Shown here piece after piece: positions 39,992 to 47,667 of a stretch of DNA of 64,000 bases (position 1 is its first letter; every line of letters starts with the position of its first letter). The position numbers and the translations under genes are program-made. Where the stretch lies: the NCBI GenBank assembly GCA_045805565.1, contig JBJMKZ010000023.1, forward strand, positions 124,001 to 188,000, written 5' to 3'. Below the pieces are notes generated by a model. That model was not told the DNA's origin, did not search any database, and saw only the letters and a program-made list of their open reading frames with translations. This stretch comes from DATAEY01 sp045805565. GTDB lineage: Bacteria; Actinomycetota; Thermoleophilia; Solirubrobacterales; Solirubrobacteraceae.

Positions 39992-40094
39992 TCCGAGCAC
40001 GGTTTGCCCGCCCGCGTGGCGCTTGCGGTCCGCGGCCCGGACTCGCCGGCGCTGGCTCGCACGCTCCGCGCCGCCGCGGCCGGAGAGGTGGGCG

Positions 40095-41021
40095 TCAGTC
40101 CGCCGAGGCGCGGTGATTGAGGACCAGGTAGGCGCTCAGGTCCTGCCCCTGCGTGAAGGAGTACAGGAACAGGTTGCCGCGGGTCAGGTGCTTGACCATC
40201 CCCGCCTCGGGCGCGTCCTCCACCGAGTTGACGGTCGGCGGAGGTGGCGGCAAGGTCGAGGTCAGCGGGCGGTCGAGCACCGGCTCGAGCTGGCTCTTGC
40301 GGAAGAAGAGCGCATTCTGTGGCTTCTCGCCCGGCGCCGGCGGCAGCAGGGCCACGACGTTGTCGACGCCGCCGAGGTAACGGAAGGTGTACAGCGCCAG
40401 CTCCAGTCCCTCGCGGCGCAGGAGCAGGAACCGCTGGACCGACGGCGTCCCCTTGGCGATCGCACAGCGCTCGCCCAGCCCGCACAGCTGGTAGAGGATC
40501 GTCTTGCCGCTCACCACCGACGTCCGCTGTCCGCCCTGGCCGCCCACGACCGCGATCTTCGCCGGCAGTAGGTCCCCCACGCGCGGGGGTCCGGCGGTGA
40601 CCAGCACCAGCTGATCGCCGGTGGGCAGGCGGTAGGCGGGAGCCACGTGCCGGGCGATCTGGTTGGCTCCGGCGGTGCCGGTCTCCGTGGGCATCCATCG
40701 GGACCACGCCGGTCCCGGCTGGAAGCTCGGCGCGAACAGGGCCACCGCCGCGGCCACCACGGCTCCGACCGCCAACCCCACCAGGCCTCCGGTCAGCGCG
40801 CGGAAGCGGGGGGCGTACACCGAGGGCGGGCCGCCGGCCAGTGGCCGGTCCAGCTCCCCCTGCACTTCTTCGGGCCGTACGTCGGGAAGCGTCTCGCGCT
40901 GGCGAGCAGCCTCCTCCGGGTCGCCGGCCTGCCGCCGCGCGTCCGGCAGCGGGCTCGGATCGGACCTCGAAGCTGAGTCCTCCTGTGAGCTCGAATCCGG
41001 GCGGTTCACATCCTCGGCCAT
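40095..41021 (-). CDS. Single-pass membrane protein linked to FtsH-like protease, 308 aa
   Basis: No family recognised. Acidic and Pro/Arg-rich cytosolic N-terminus (about residues 1-72), one strong transmembrane helix (about 75-98, GLVGLAVGAVVAAAVALFAP), then an extracytoplasmic domain of about 210 residues with YRLPTGDQLVLVTAG, QLCGLGERCAIAKGT (two Cys, possible disulfide) and QGQDLSAYLVLNHR at the end. Its start overlaps the upstream protease gene by 16 nt, so it is probably a partner or substrate adaptor of that enzyme. ATG 41021 is used. It may recruit or regulate the protease. Confidence 0.65.
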   Translation of the reverse strand: MAEDVNRPDSSSQEDSASRSDPSPLPDARRQAGDPEEAARQRETLPDVRPEEVQGELDRPLAGGPPSVYAPRFRALTGGLVGLAVGAVVAAAVALFAPSFQPGPAWSRWMPTETGTAGANQIARHVAPAYRLPTGDQLVLVTAGPPRVGDLLPAKIAVVGGQGGQRTSVVSGKTILYQLCGLGERCAIAKGTPSVQRFLLLRREGLELALYTFRYLGGVDNVVALLPPAPGEKPQNALFFRKSQLEPVLDRPLTSTLPPPPPTVNSVEDAPEAGMVKHLTRGNLFLYSFTQGQDLSAYLVLNHRASAD

Positions 41022-43423
41022 GACTCGCGCACCATCAGATCGATGTTGGGCCGCCGAGGGGCGACCTCCTCCAGCAGCTCGAGCACGTCGTCGCCGTGCA
41101 GCTCCCGCCTCTCGACGAGCACGTCGGCCATCCGATCCAGCGCGTCCCGGTTGTGGCGCATCGCGTTGTAGGCGGTGACATAGGCCTGGCCCAGGATCTG
41201 GGCCGCCAGCGCGCGCTTGGACCTGTCGTCGAGGACGCCCACCAGCGCCTGGGCATAGGGGCTGCCGGCGCCCGGATCCGAGCGGTGGATGAGCTGGTTG
41301 CCGATCCGCTCGAAGCGCTGCATGATCTTCTCGCGGGCCTCGTCCTCTTCCTCCTCGCTGCGGAAGCGCCCGCTGAGGTCCACGTACTCGGGCGCCATCC
41401 CGGCGACGCCGACCATCGCCATCGCCCGGAACGAGGCGCCCTGGAGGTCGCCGCCCACGCCGCGGCCGTTCTCGCCGTAGATCACATGCTCGGTGGCCAT
41501 GGCCGAGAGGACCATCACCAGCAGCCCCATCTCCTCGCTGCGCCAGCTGCTGAAGCGCTCCTCCTTCTCGGCGCTCTGGAAGTGGCCCAGCGCCTCGCCC
41601 CGCTTGCGGATGGTCAGGCGCGTGGCCTCGATGTTGTCCTGGAACAGGTAGGACCCCACGGCGTGCCCGGCCTCGTGCAGCGCGACCGCGCGGGTCTCCT
41701 CGGGGACGTACTCGACGCCCTGGGCGGTCCCGGTCTCCACGGTGGTCATCGCCTCGACGATGTCGGCCCGGTTGAACTGCATCCGCCCCTCGGAATGGGC
41801 GTAGGTGAGCGCCATCGAGCAGACCTGCTCGATCATGGCCGGCGAGTACCCGCTGGTCATCCGCGCCAGCTCGTCGCGACGACGGTCGGTGTTGAGCTCG
41901 GGCTCGTGCGCCACCTTGTTGATGTACAGGTCGAAGATGTCCTTGCGGTCATCCTTGGTCGGGGTGCGGAACCAGATGTGACGGCCCATTCGGCCGGGGC
42001 GGATCAGGGCCGGATCGAGCGCGTCGATCGGCACGTTGGTGGCGCCGATGAAGTAGATCTGCTCCGGCCGGGGCTCCACCGGCGCCAAGCGCAGGCTCAG
42101 CTTGCCCACGCGGCGCGGGATCACGTAGGTGGCGTCGAGGAGGGTGTTCACGCGCTTGGTGAAGAACCGCTTCAGGAACGGCGGGTTGTCAACGCCGTCC
42201 ATCTGCACCAGCAGCTGGTTGAGCGCCATCCCGCCGCCGGCGCCCATGCCCCCCGGGAACATGAACTCGGCCAGGCGCGCACCCAACTTGGCGGCGGCCG
42301 GAGGGTCGAGTCGGGCCGACGGCCTCGCCCGGCTGGCGAACAGCCGCTCGCGCCAGGCCCGCGACTCGATGACCACGTCGCCGCTCGCGGTTATCGCTCC
42401 CCACGGCCCGTAGAAATTGACGTCGTCGAGCGACGGACGGGGATCGAAGCCGACGCCGGGATTGAGGGCCCGGCGCCGCATGCCCACCGCATCGATCTCG
42501 TCGATGAAGATGATGCACTGACCGCCCCACTTGCGGGCCAGGCGCCGCGCCCGGGCCACGAGCAGCAGCACGACCAGGACATCGATGCCGATGAACGTCT
42601 GGGCGAACCCCGAGCCGGGCATCAGCATGATCGGCGAGTTGAACGACGTCGCGATCGCCTTCGAGAGCATCGTCTTGCCGGTCCCCGGCGCGCCCAGGAA
42701 CAGGAGCCCGCGCTCGGGCTTTCCGCCCGCCTTCCTGAACTCCTCGCCCGACTGCCACAGCGAGATGACGCGCGTCACCTCGTCCTTGGGCTCCGCCTGA
42801 CCCCGCACGTCCGCGAGCCGGACCCCCCAGTCGGCGTCCCCGGGCTCGAACGCCTTCATCTGCATGATGCCCATGATCGCCAGCGGCCCGAACAGGATCA
42901 GGGCGTTGAACAGGAAGAACAGCGGGAACAGGAGCAGCAGCGGCAGGATCTGCGGCAGCAGCAGAAGGGCCAGCTTGCCGATCAGGGGCAGCGACCCGAA
43001 CAGCGTGGTCTGCTGGCCGGCGATGCGCAGGACCACGTACGCGATCACCACCAGGCCGAAGAAGGTCAGCAGGTACCAGGTCAGGTGGCGAAACCGGGTT
43101 TGCCAGTACCAGGTCCGGCGCCTGGACACGACGTCCGCCTCCAGCAGCTCGGGGGAGGCCCCGTAGAGGTTCGGGTGCGGAATCAGCTTGTGGGCGAGCA
43201 CGTCCACCAGCCCGCGGAACGCCACGACCGCGATGAAGGTGACCAGCAGCGAGAGGGGCACGCTCCATCCGTTGGTGCGGTGGAGCACCAGGAAGAAGGC
43301 GGGCGCGGTGAAGATCGCGACGACGGTGGCGGCGCGCGTCAGCTTGCGCCACTCGTGGGCCAGCGACGACGCCTGCTGGCTCATCGTCGGGCGGATGGCG
43401 GGGCTCTCCTCGGCGTAGGACAT
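41006..43423 (-). CDS. FtsH-like AAA+ membrane metalloprotease with inserts, 805 aa
   Basis: Membrane-anchored AAA+ zinc protease related to FtsH (M41). About four to five N-terminal helices lie between residues 32 and 190, more than the two of FtsH. Walker A GAPGTGKT is near residues 244-251, Walker B CIIFIDEIDAVG at 303-314, SRH ATNVPIDALDPALIRPGRMG at 461-480, and zinc-binding HEAGH at 583-587, with a third ligand D659 (GVGGDLQGAS). Two inserts break the AAA domain, about residues 317-395 and 411-455, absent from FtsH. The usual pore-loop segment is altered to MPGSGFAQTFIG. This is a divergent subfamily; substrates are unknown. Confidence 0.85.
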   Translation of the reverse strand: MSYAEESPAIRPTMSQQASSLAHEWRKLTRAATVVAIFTAPAFFLVLHRTNGWSVPLSLLVTFIAVVAFRGLVDVLAHKLIPHPNLYGASPELLEADVVSRRRTWYWQTRFRHLTWYLLTFFGLVVIAYVVLRIAGQQTTLFGSLPLIGKLALLLLPQILPLLLLFPLFFLFNALILFGPLAIMGIMQMKAFEPGDADWGVRLADVRGQAEPKDEVTRVISLWQSGEEFRKAGGKPERGLLFLGAPGTGKTMLSKAIATSFNSPIMLMPGSGFAQTFIGIDVLVVLLLVARARRLARKWGGQCIIFIDEIDAVGMRRRALNPGVGFDPRPSLDDVNFYGPWGAITASGDVVIESRAWRERLFASRARPSARLDPPAAAKLGARLAEFMFPGGMGAGGGMALNQLLVQMDGVDNPPFLKRFFTKRVNTLLDATYVIPRRVGKLSLRLAPVEPRPEQIYFIGATNVPIDALDPALIRPGRMGRHIWFRTPTKDDRKDIFDLYINKVAHEPELNTDRRRDELARMTSGYSPAMIEQVCSMALTYAHSEGRMQFNRADIVEAMTTVETGTAQGVEYVPEETRAVALHEAGHAVGSYLFQDNIEATRLTIRKRGEALGHFQSAEKEERFSSWRSEEMGLLVMVLSAMATEHVIYGENGRGVGGDLQGASFRAMAMVGVAGMAPEYVDLSGRFRSEEEEDEAREKIMQRFERIGNQLIHRSDPGAGSPYAQALVGVLDDRSKRALAAQILGQAYVTAYNAMRHNRDALDRMADVLVERRELHGDDVLELLEEVAPRRPNIDLMVRESWPRM

Positions 43424-43516
43424 GGGCCCGCTTGAGGGTACTAGCCTAGCCGCGCCGGCTCGCCGTCGGGGCGGGCGATTGCGCGACCGCCAGATAGGCT
43501 CCGCGCGGCGCCGGCC

Positions 43517-43918
43517 TCAGGCCGGGCGGGCTCGCTCGGGGGACCGGGGGTCGGTCGCCTTCACCGGCAAAAACCGCGTCCCGATGGTGACCAGCAGATG
43601 GGCCACCCCGAGGGCGATGAAGAACGCCGTCGGGTTGGTCTCGTGGGAGAACCCGAAGATGAACGGACAGGCGACCAGGACGCCGGCCAGGATGTAGTCG
43701 AGCAGCACGTGCACCGCGACGGGGACCTGGTCGACGATGCTGGTCGGCCCCGAGCTGCTGGCGACGACGACCAGGAGGACCACGCCGGTCACGATCGACA
43801 CGCCGGTGGCCGCGCCGGCGCGGAAGTGGAGCACGAACGGGGCGACGATCAGGACCACCACCACCGCGTACTCGAAGATCCCGTGCAACCACGCGGGAAT
43901 CGGTCCCTGGCGGATCAC
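43517..43918 (-). CDS. Four-helix membrane protein, 133 aa
   Basis: Unrecognised integral membrane protein with four hydrophobic segments: about residues 14-31 (FEYAVVVVLIVAPFVLHF), 36-52 (AATGVSIVTGVVLLVVV), 66-87 and 95-114. Two similar half-repeats, each with a helix ending in APFVLHF or CPFIFGF, suggest an internal duplication like the SPW-repeat membrane proteins, but the SPW motif itself is not present. The tail is Arg/Lys/Pro-rich. It lies 93 bp after the FtsH-like gene on the same strand, reading toward 43517, but is not overlapped. Confidence 0.6.
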   Translation of the reverse strand: MIRQGPIPAWLHGIFEYAVVVVLIVAPFVLHFRAGAATGVSIVTGVVLLVVVASSSGPTSIVDQVPVAVHVLLDYILAGVLVACPFIFGFSHETNPTAFFIALGVAHLLVTIGTRFLPVKATDPRSPERARPA

Positions 43919-43968
43919 GCGGCGATCATACCCGCGCGCTCAGGCTCCCGGACGGCGCCGTGGCGGGT

Positions 43969-44409
43969 CTATTGAGCGCCTGACGGCGGCGGCAGCAGCA
44001 GCCTGGCGCGGGTCCAGTCGGCGATCTGGCAACCGTCGGCGCGGCCGAAGCGCCGCCGTATTGAGTCGGTCCCGATCGTCCCCCGGATGAGCGCGCGGTC
44101 CGGGCCGCCGTAGATCTGGGAGCAGAGCCGACCCCGGGCCGGCGCCGAGGCCAGGAAGAGGCGCATCACCCTGGCGCGGCGACAGAGGAGCGCCGTCGAG
44201 CGATGCACAAGGAAGCCGGTGGCGCGCGCCAGGCCGGAGCGACAGGTCAGGGTGGCACCCGCATGCACCGAGCTTCCGGCGGTATAAGTGATCGACAGCG
44301 CCACCGAGGGAGGCGGCGCCGTCGTCACCGAGGCCGGGACGCATGGGCCGGTCAGCGCCAGCCACAGCCCCATCGCGCAGGCGCCGGTCAGCGGTCGGCG
44401 GTGCAGCAT
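43969..44409 (-). CDS. Secreted subtilisin-inhibitor-like protein, 146 aa
   Basis: An exported protein with a signal peptide of about 30 residues (basic start, ACAMGLWLALTG core). The mature part holds four cysteines, C56, C76, C96 and C127, spaced like the two disulfides of Streptomyces subtilisin inhibitors, with ALSITYTAGS before the first and RLCSQIYGGPDRALIRGTIG after the third. This suggests an SSI-type protease inhibitor, though key reactive-site residues cannot be judged here. ATG 44409 is preferred to GTG 44412 because a GATAAT -10 lies exactly 6 nt before it. It is divergent from the secreted protein at 44534. Confidence 0.6.
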   Translation of the reverse strand: MLHRRPLTGACAMGLWLALTGPCVPASVTTAPPPSVALSITYTAGSSVHAGATLTCRSGLARATGFLVHRSTALLCRRARVMRLFLASAPARGRLCSQIYGGPDRALIRGTIGTDSIRRRFGRADGCQIADWTRARLLLPPPSGAQ

Positions 44410-44415
44410 CACCCG

Positions 44416-44421
44416 ATTATC
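44416..44421 (-). promoter_or_regulatory. -10 hexamer GATAAT before the inhibitor-like gene
   Basis: On the minus strand GATAAT lies 6 nt before the ATG at 44409, a leaderless arrangement. Confidence 0.45.
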
Positions 44422-44533
44422 CGACCGCGGGCCCGGCGGTCAACGCGGGTTCCGTCGCGGTGGCGCGAGCGCAACTCTGGGCGGCGCACCGCGTTGTGGC
44501 GCAGAGCAATCGCCAGACGTCCCGAGGAGACCC

Positions 44534-45190
44534 ATGCGACGCACGATCGCCCTGATGATGCTGGCTGGCGCCCTCGGCGTGACCGGGAGCGCCGCGGCCG
44601 CCCCGCCCAAGCCACAGGACCAGAACCGCAAGATCACCATCAATGCCAGCCCGTTCGTCCTGAACTTCGCCTCGCCGCTCATTCTCACCGGCGAGCTCAA
44701 GGGACCCGCCAAGGCCAAGCAGACGGTCACGCTCCAGCGCGACCGCTATCCCTACGGCGACCGCTTCGAGAACGTCAGCTCGACCCATACCGACAACGAC
44801 GGGGTGTACCGCTTCAATCGAGTCGCGGATGTGGACGCCAACTACCGGGTGCGCAGCGGGGCGGAGCACGCCGAGGTGGCGGTCAGGGTCCATTCCGTGG
44901 TCGGCCTGTGGACGACCACCGTGACCCCGCGCCGCGGCCAGCTGGTGCGCTTTTCGGGTACCGTCGCGCCCGCCCACAACGGACGCCTCGTGCGCCTGCA
45001 GCGGCGCAACGGGGCTGGCGCCTTCCTGACGATCAGGACCATGCCGCTGGTTCCGACCACCGGCAACCGCTCCTTCTACACCGGCCTCGCGCGCGTGTTC
45101 TTCAGCGGCACCTACCGCGTGGTCATCTACTACGACGGCGAACACCTGACCAGCTACAGCCCCGACCGGCGGCTGGTGGCCCACCGCTGA
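44534..45190 (+). CDS. Secreted protein with Ig-like repeats, 218 aa
   Basis: Exported protein with a clear signal peptide: RRTIALMMLAGALGVTG followed by SAAAA, predicted cleavage near residue 22-23. The mature chain is beta-rich, with two similar units, PFVLNFASPLILTGELKGP...VTLQRDRYPYGDRF and TVTPRRGQLVRFSGTVAP...VRLQRRNGAG. Each has a charged strand ending in LQR-x-R, suggesting two Ig-like domains of a surface or secreted protein. No catalytic residues or lipobox are seen. ATG 44534 has a CGAGGAGA ribosome binding site. Ligand and role are unknown. Confidence 0.65.
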   Translation: MRRTIALMMLAGALGVTGSAAAAPPKPQDQNRKITINASPFVLNFASPLILTGELKGPAKAKQTVTLQRDRYPYGDRFENVSSTHTDNDGVYRFNRVADVDANYRVRSGAEHAEVAVRVHSVVGLWTTTVTPRRGQLVRFSGTVAPAHNGRLVRLQRRNGAGAFLTIRTMPLVPTTGNRSFYTGLARVFFSGTYRVVIYYDGEHLTSYSPDRRLVAHR

Positions 45191-45212
45191 GAGCCCCGCT
45201 GGACCGCCCCGG

Positions 45213-45971
45213 TCAGCCGAGACGCAGAGCAGCGGGGGCGAGCGCCAGGGTGGCCAGGCCGACCGTCTCGGCGGCCAGCCCCGCGGCGCCGACGACGTCC
45301 CCGGTGAGGGCTCCGTAGCGGGCGCGCCACGCCCGCTCGGCGCCCAGCGCGGTTATCGCGGCCGCCAGCGCGGCGCCCGCGCCCAGCGCGCCCACCGCGC
45401 TCCCGCCCGCCGCGGTCCCCGCCAGCGCGGCCAGTGCGGCCGCCGACCCGACCGCGGCCACCGCCACGGGCCCCGTGGCGGCACGGTTCAGCGAGCGGGC
45501 CAGCGACGACTCGCGCGGACGTCGCCCGGCGGCCAGCGCCACCACCATCGCCGCCCTGCCGCACACCGGCGCCCCGACGAGCGCCGGCCACAGTCCCGCG
45601 CCCACGACAACCGAGATCCAGGCGAACCGCAGCAGCAGCGCGACCGCCGCGGCGGCGGCGCCGGCGGCGCCCACCTGCGGTTCGCGCATGATCCGCAGCG
45701 CCTCGCCGGGCGGACGTCGGCTGGCGATCGCGTCGGCCACGTCGGCGACCGCGTCCACGTGGAGAGCGCCCGTGGAGACCAGATCGACCGCCAGCACCAG
45801 CGCCGCCGCCGCCGGGGGACTCCACACGCTCGCTCCGCCCCAGGCCGCCAGCGCCCACAGCGCGCCCAGGGTCAGCCCCGCCAGCGGGAAGCAGAGCAGC
45901 GCTCTGCGGTCCGGCGCCACGTGCCGGCGGGACACCGGCAGGACGGTCAGGAAGGAGAGGGCGGTCCTCAC
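45213..45971 (-). CDS. cobS: Adenosylcobinamide-GDP ribazoletransferase CobS, 252 aa
   Basis: Membrane enzyme joining adenosylcobinamide-GDP with alpha-ribazole to complete cobalamin. The family signature STGALHVDAVADVADAIASR (Asp-rich, metal-nucleotide site) is at about residues 66-85, and FLTVLPVSRRH at the N-terminus is typical (FLT.LP). Alternating hydrophobic helices follow. It is the last visible gene of the cob operon, overlapping cobT by 4 nt. Length is normal. Confidence 0.94.
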   Translation of the reverse strand: MRTALSFLTVLPVSRRHVAPDRRALLCFPLAGLTLGALWALAAWGGASVWSPPAAAALVLAVDLVSTGALHVDAVADVADAIASRRPPGEALRIMREPQVGAAGAAAAAVALLLRFAWISVVVGAGLWPALVGAPVCGRAAMVVALAAGRRPRESSLARSLNRAATGPVAVAAVGSAAALAALAGTAAGGSAVGALGAGAALAAAITALGAERAWRARYGALTGDVVGAAGLAAETVGLATLALAPAALRLG

Positions 45972-47029
45972 GCCTGGATGCCGGCCTCCTCGAAGGTCGC
46001 CATCCCGGCGAGGGCGGCGGCCGCCGCCCGGACCAGCGGCACCGCCAGCAGCCCGCCTGTCGCCTCGCCGAGCCGCATCTCGAGGTCGAGGAGCGGGTCG
46101 AGCCGCAGGTGCGCCAGGCCGACCGAGGCGCCGGGCTCGGTCGAGCGATGGCCGGCGATCAGGTAGCCGCCGACCGCCGGACGCAGCGCGCAGGCGACCA
46201 GCGCGGCGGCCACCGTGGACACGCCGTCGAGCACCACCGCCACGCGCTCGCGCGCGCCGCCCAGGATCAAGCCGGCGAGCGCCGCGTGCTCGAGCCCGCC
46301 CACCGCAGCCAGCGCGCCGAGCGCGTCGGCCGGGCCCGGCCGGTGGCGCTCGAGCGCCCGGCGCACGATCTGCGTCTTGCGCGCCACGGTCCCGTCGTCG
46401 GACCCGGCCCCCGGGCCGGTGGCCAGCTCGGGTGCGGCTCCGGTGAAGGCTGCGACCAGGCAGGCGGCGGGCGTGGTGTTGCCGATTCCCATGTCGCCGG
46501 TGACCAGCAGGTCCACGCCCGCTCCCGTCAGTTCCTCCGCGATGCCGGCGCCGGCCAGCACTGCCCGGGCCGCCGCCTCACGCTCCATCGCGGCGGTGCG
46601 CGACAGGTCGGCGGTCCCACGCTGCACCTTGGCCGCCCGCAGCCTGGGATGGCGCGGCAGGTCGGCCGCCACTCCAACGTCGAGCACGCTGACCTGGGCC
46701 CCGGCGCAGGCGGCCAGGGCATTGACCGCGGCGCGTCCGGAGCAGAATTCCGTGACCATCACCGCGGTCACCTCCGCCGGCCAGGCCGAAACGCCCTGGG
46801 CGAGCACGCCGTGGTCGCCCGCCGCCACCACCGCGGCCGGGCACTGGCAGACCGGCGGAGGGCAGGCGCCGGCGATGGCGGCGAGACGCACGCCGAGCTC
46901 CTCCAGCCGGCCGAGGCTGCCAGGCGGCTTGACCAGGCGCTGGTGACGCGCGTGGGCGGCCGCGCCGGAGCCGTCGTCGGGCGGCTCGACCTCACAGGCC
47001 AGCTCGAGGACCGCGCTCTCCAGGCTCAC
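45968..47029 (-). CDS. cobT: Nicotinate-nucleotide:dimethylbenzimidazole phosphoribosyltransferase CobT, 353 aa
   Basis: Makes alpha-ribazole phosphate from nicotinate mononucleotide and a lower-ligand base. Family landmarks: HQRLVKPPGSLGRLEELGVR (about residues 28-47), VVAAGDHGVLAQGVSAWPAE, VLDVGVAADLP, DLLVTGDMGIGNTTPAAC, and GYLIAGHRSTEPGASVGLAH, with the catalytic Glu region conserved. GTG 47029 overlaps the cbiZ stop. Base specificity (5,6-dimethylbenzimidazole versus others) cannot be read from the sequence. Confidence 0.96.
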   Translation of the reverse strand: MSLESAVLELACEVEPPDDGSGAAAHARHQRLVKPPGSLGRLEELGVRLAAIAGACPPPVCQCPAAVVAAGDHGVLAQGVSAWPAEVTAVMVTEFCSGRAAVNALAACAGAQVSVLDVGVAADLPRHPRLRAAKVQRGTADLSRTAAMEREAAARAVLAGAGIAEELTGAGVDLLVTGDMGIGNTTPAACLVAAFTGAAPELATGPGAGSDDGTVARKTQIVRRALERHRPGPADALGALAAVGGLEHAALAGLILGGARERVAVVLDGVSTVAAALVACALRPAVGGYLIAGHRSTEPGASVGLAHLRLDPLLDLEMRLGEATGGLLAVPLVRAAAAALAGMATFEEAGIQA

Positions 47030-47667
47030 GCCGTTCGCACCCCCGGGGCCTCGCGGCGCTCGGCCACCGCCCCCGCCAGCACGGCCGCGTGCACCGCCCG
47101 GGCCAGGCTCGCGCCCACCCCGGTGACCGGCCCCGCGAACTTCGCCCGCCCGCCCGGGGGACAGGCGACGCAGACGCTGTCGGTAGCCGTGCCGGTCGCC
47201 CATCCGCCGCCGTTGGCGGCCGCCACGCGTGCGTCGGCCAGCGCCTGGGCCTTGGCCTCCACCGCGGTCTGCAGGGCGCCGGCGAGGCCGGCGTCGGTCA
47301 GTGGCTCGCGCACCACGACGAGCAGGTTGATCGTCCCGGCGCGGGGCAGCGCCCGCGGGCGGGTTCCCGCCGCGGCCAGAGCGTGGCGGGCTCCCACGGT
47401 GGCGAGCGCGCGCGCCTCGCCCTGATCGCCGCGGGTGTAGGTGGAGACGTCGACCGCGGTGAGCATTCCCACCACCGGCCCCTTCAGCCCGACGGACTCG
47501 CCTTCGAGGTGCGCGCGGGGGTCGTGCCGGTCGTAGTCGGCGGGGACGCCGAGGTTGATCCAGGTGCGCATCCAGCCCAGGCCACCGCCGAGGACCGCCG
47601 ACGACAGGCACCGGTGGGCGCCCTCGAGCTCCGCCACCAGCATCGCTCCCCGCAGCCGCACCCTCAT
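47026..47667 (-). CDS. cbiZ: Adenosylcobinamide amidohydrolase CbiZ, 213 aa
   Basis: Salvage enzyme that removes the lower-ligand side chain of imported corrinoids to give adenosylcobyric acid. Recognised by the GWMRTWINLGVPADYDRHDP segment, VVGMLTAVDVSTYTRGDQG, RAGTINLLVVV and the ATDSVCVACPPG motif. Length fits. Its presence inside a de novo operon suggests the organism both makes and remodels cobalamin. It overlaps both neighbours by 4 nt. Confidence 0.85.
   Translation of the reverse strand: MRVRLRGAMLVAELEGAHRCLSSAVLGGGLGWMRTWINLGVPADYDRHDPRAHLEGESVGLKGPVVGMLTAVDVSTYTRGDQGEARALATVGARHALAAAGTRPRALPRAGTINLLVVVREPLTDAGLAGALQTAVEAKAQALADARVAAANGGGWATGTATDSVCVACPPGGRAKFAGPVTGVGASLARAVHAAVLAGAVAERREAPGVRTA

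Noticed and set aside
39992..40094. A gene or RNA in the gap between the cysteine-rich gene and the membrane protein
   Set aside because: Only GC-rich sequence without a convincing start, hairpin or tRNA-like fold.
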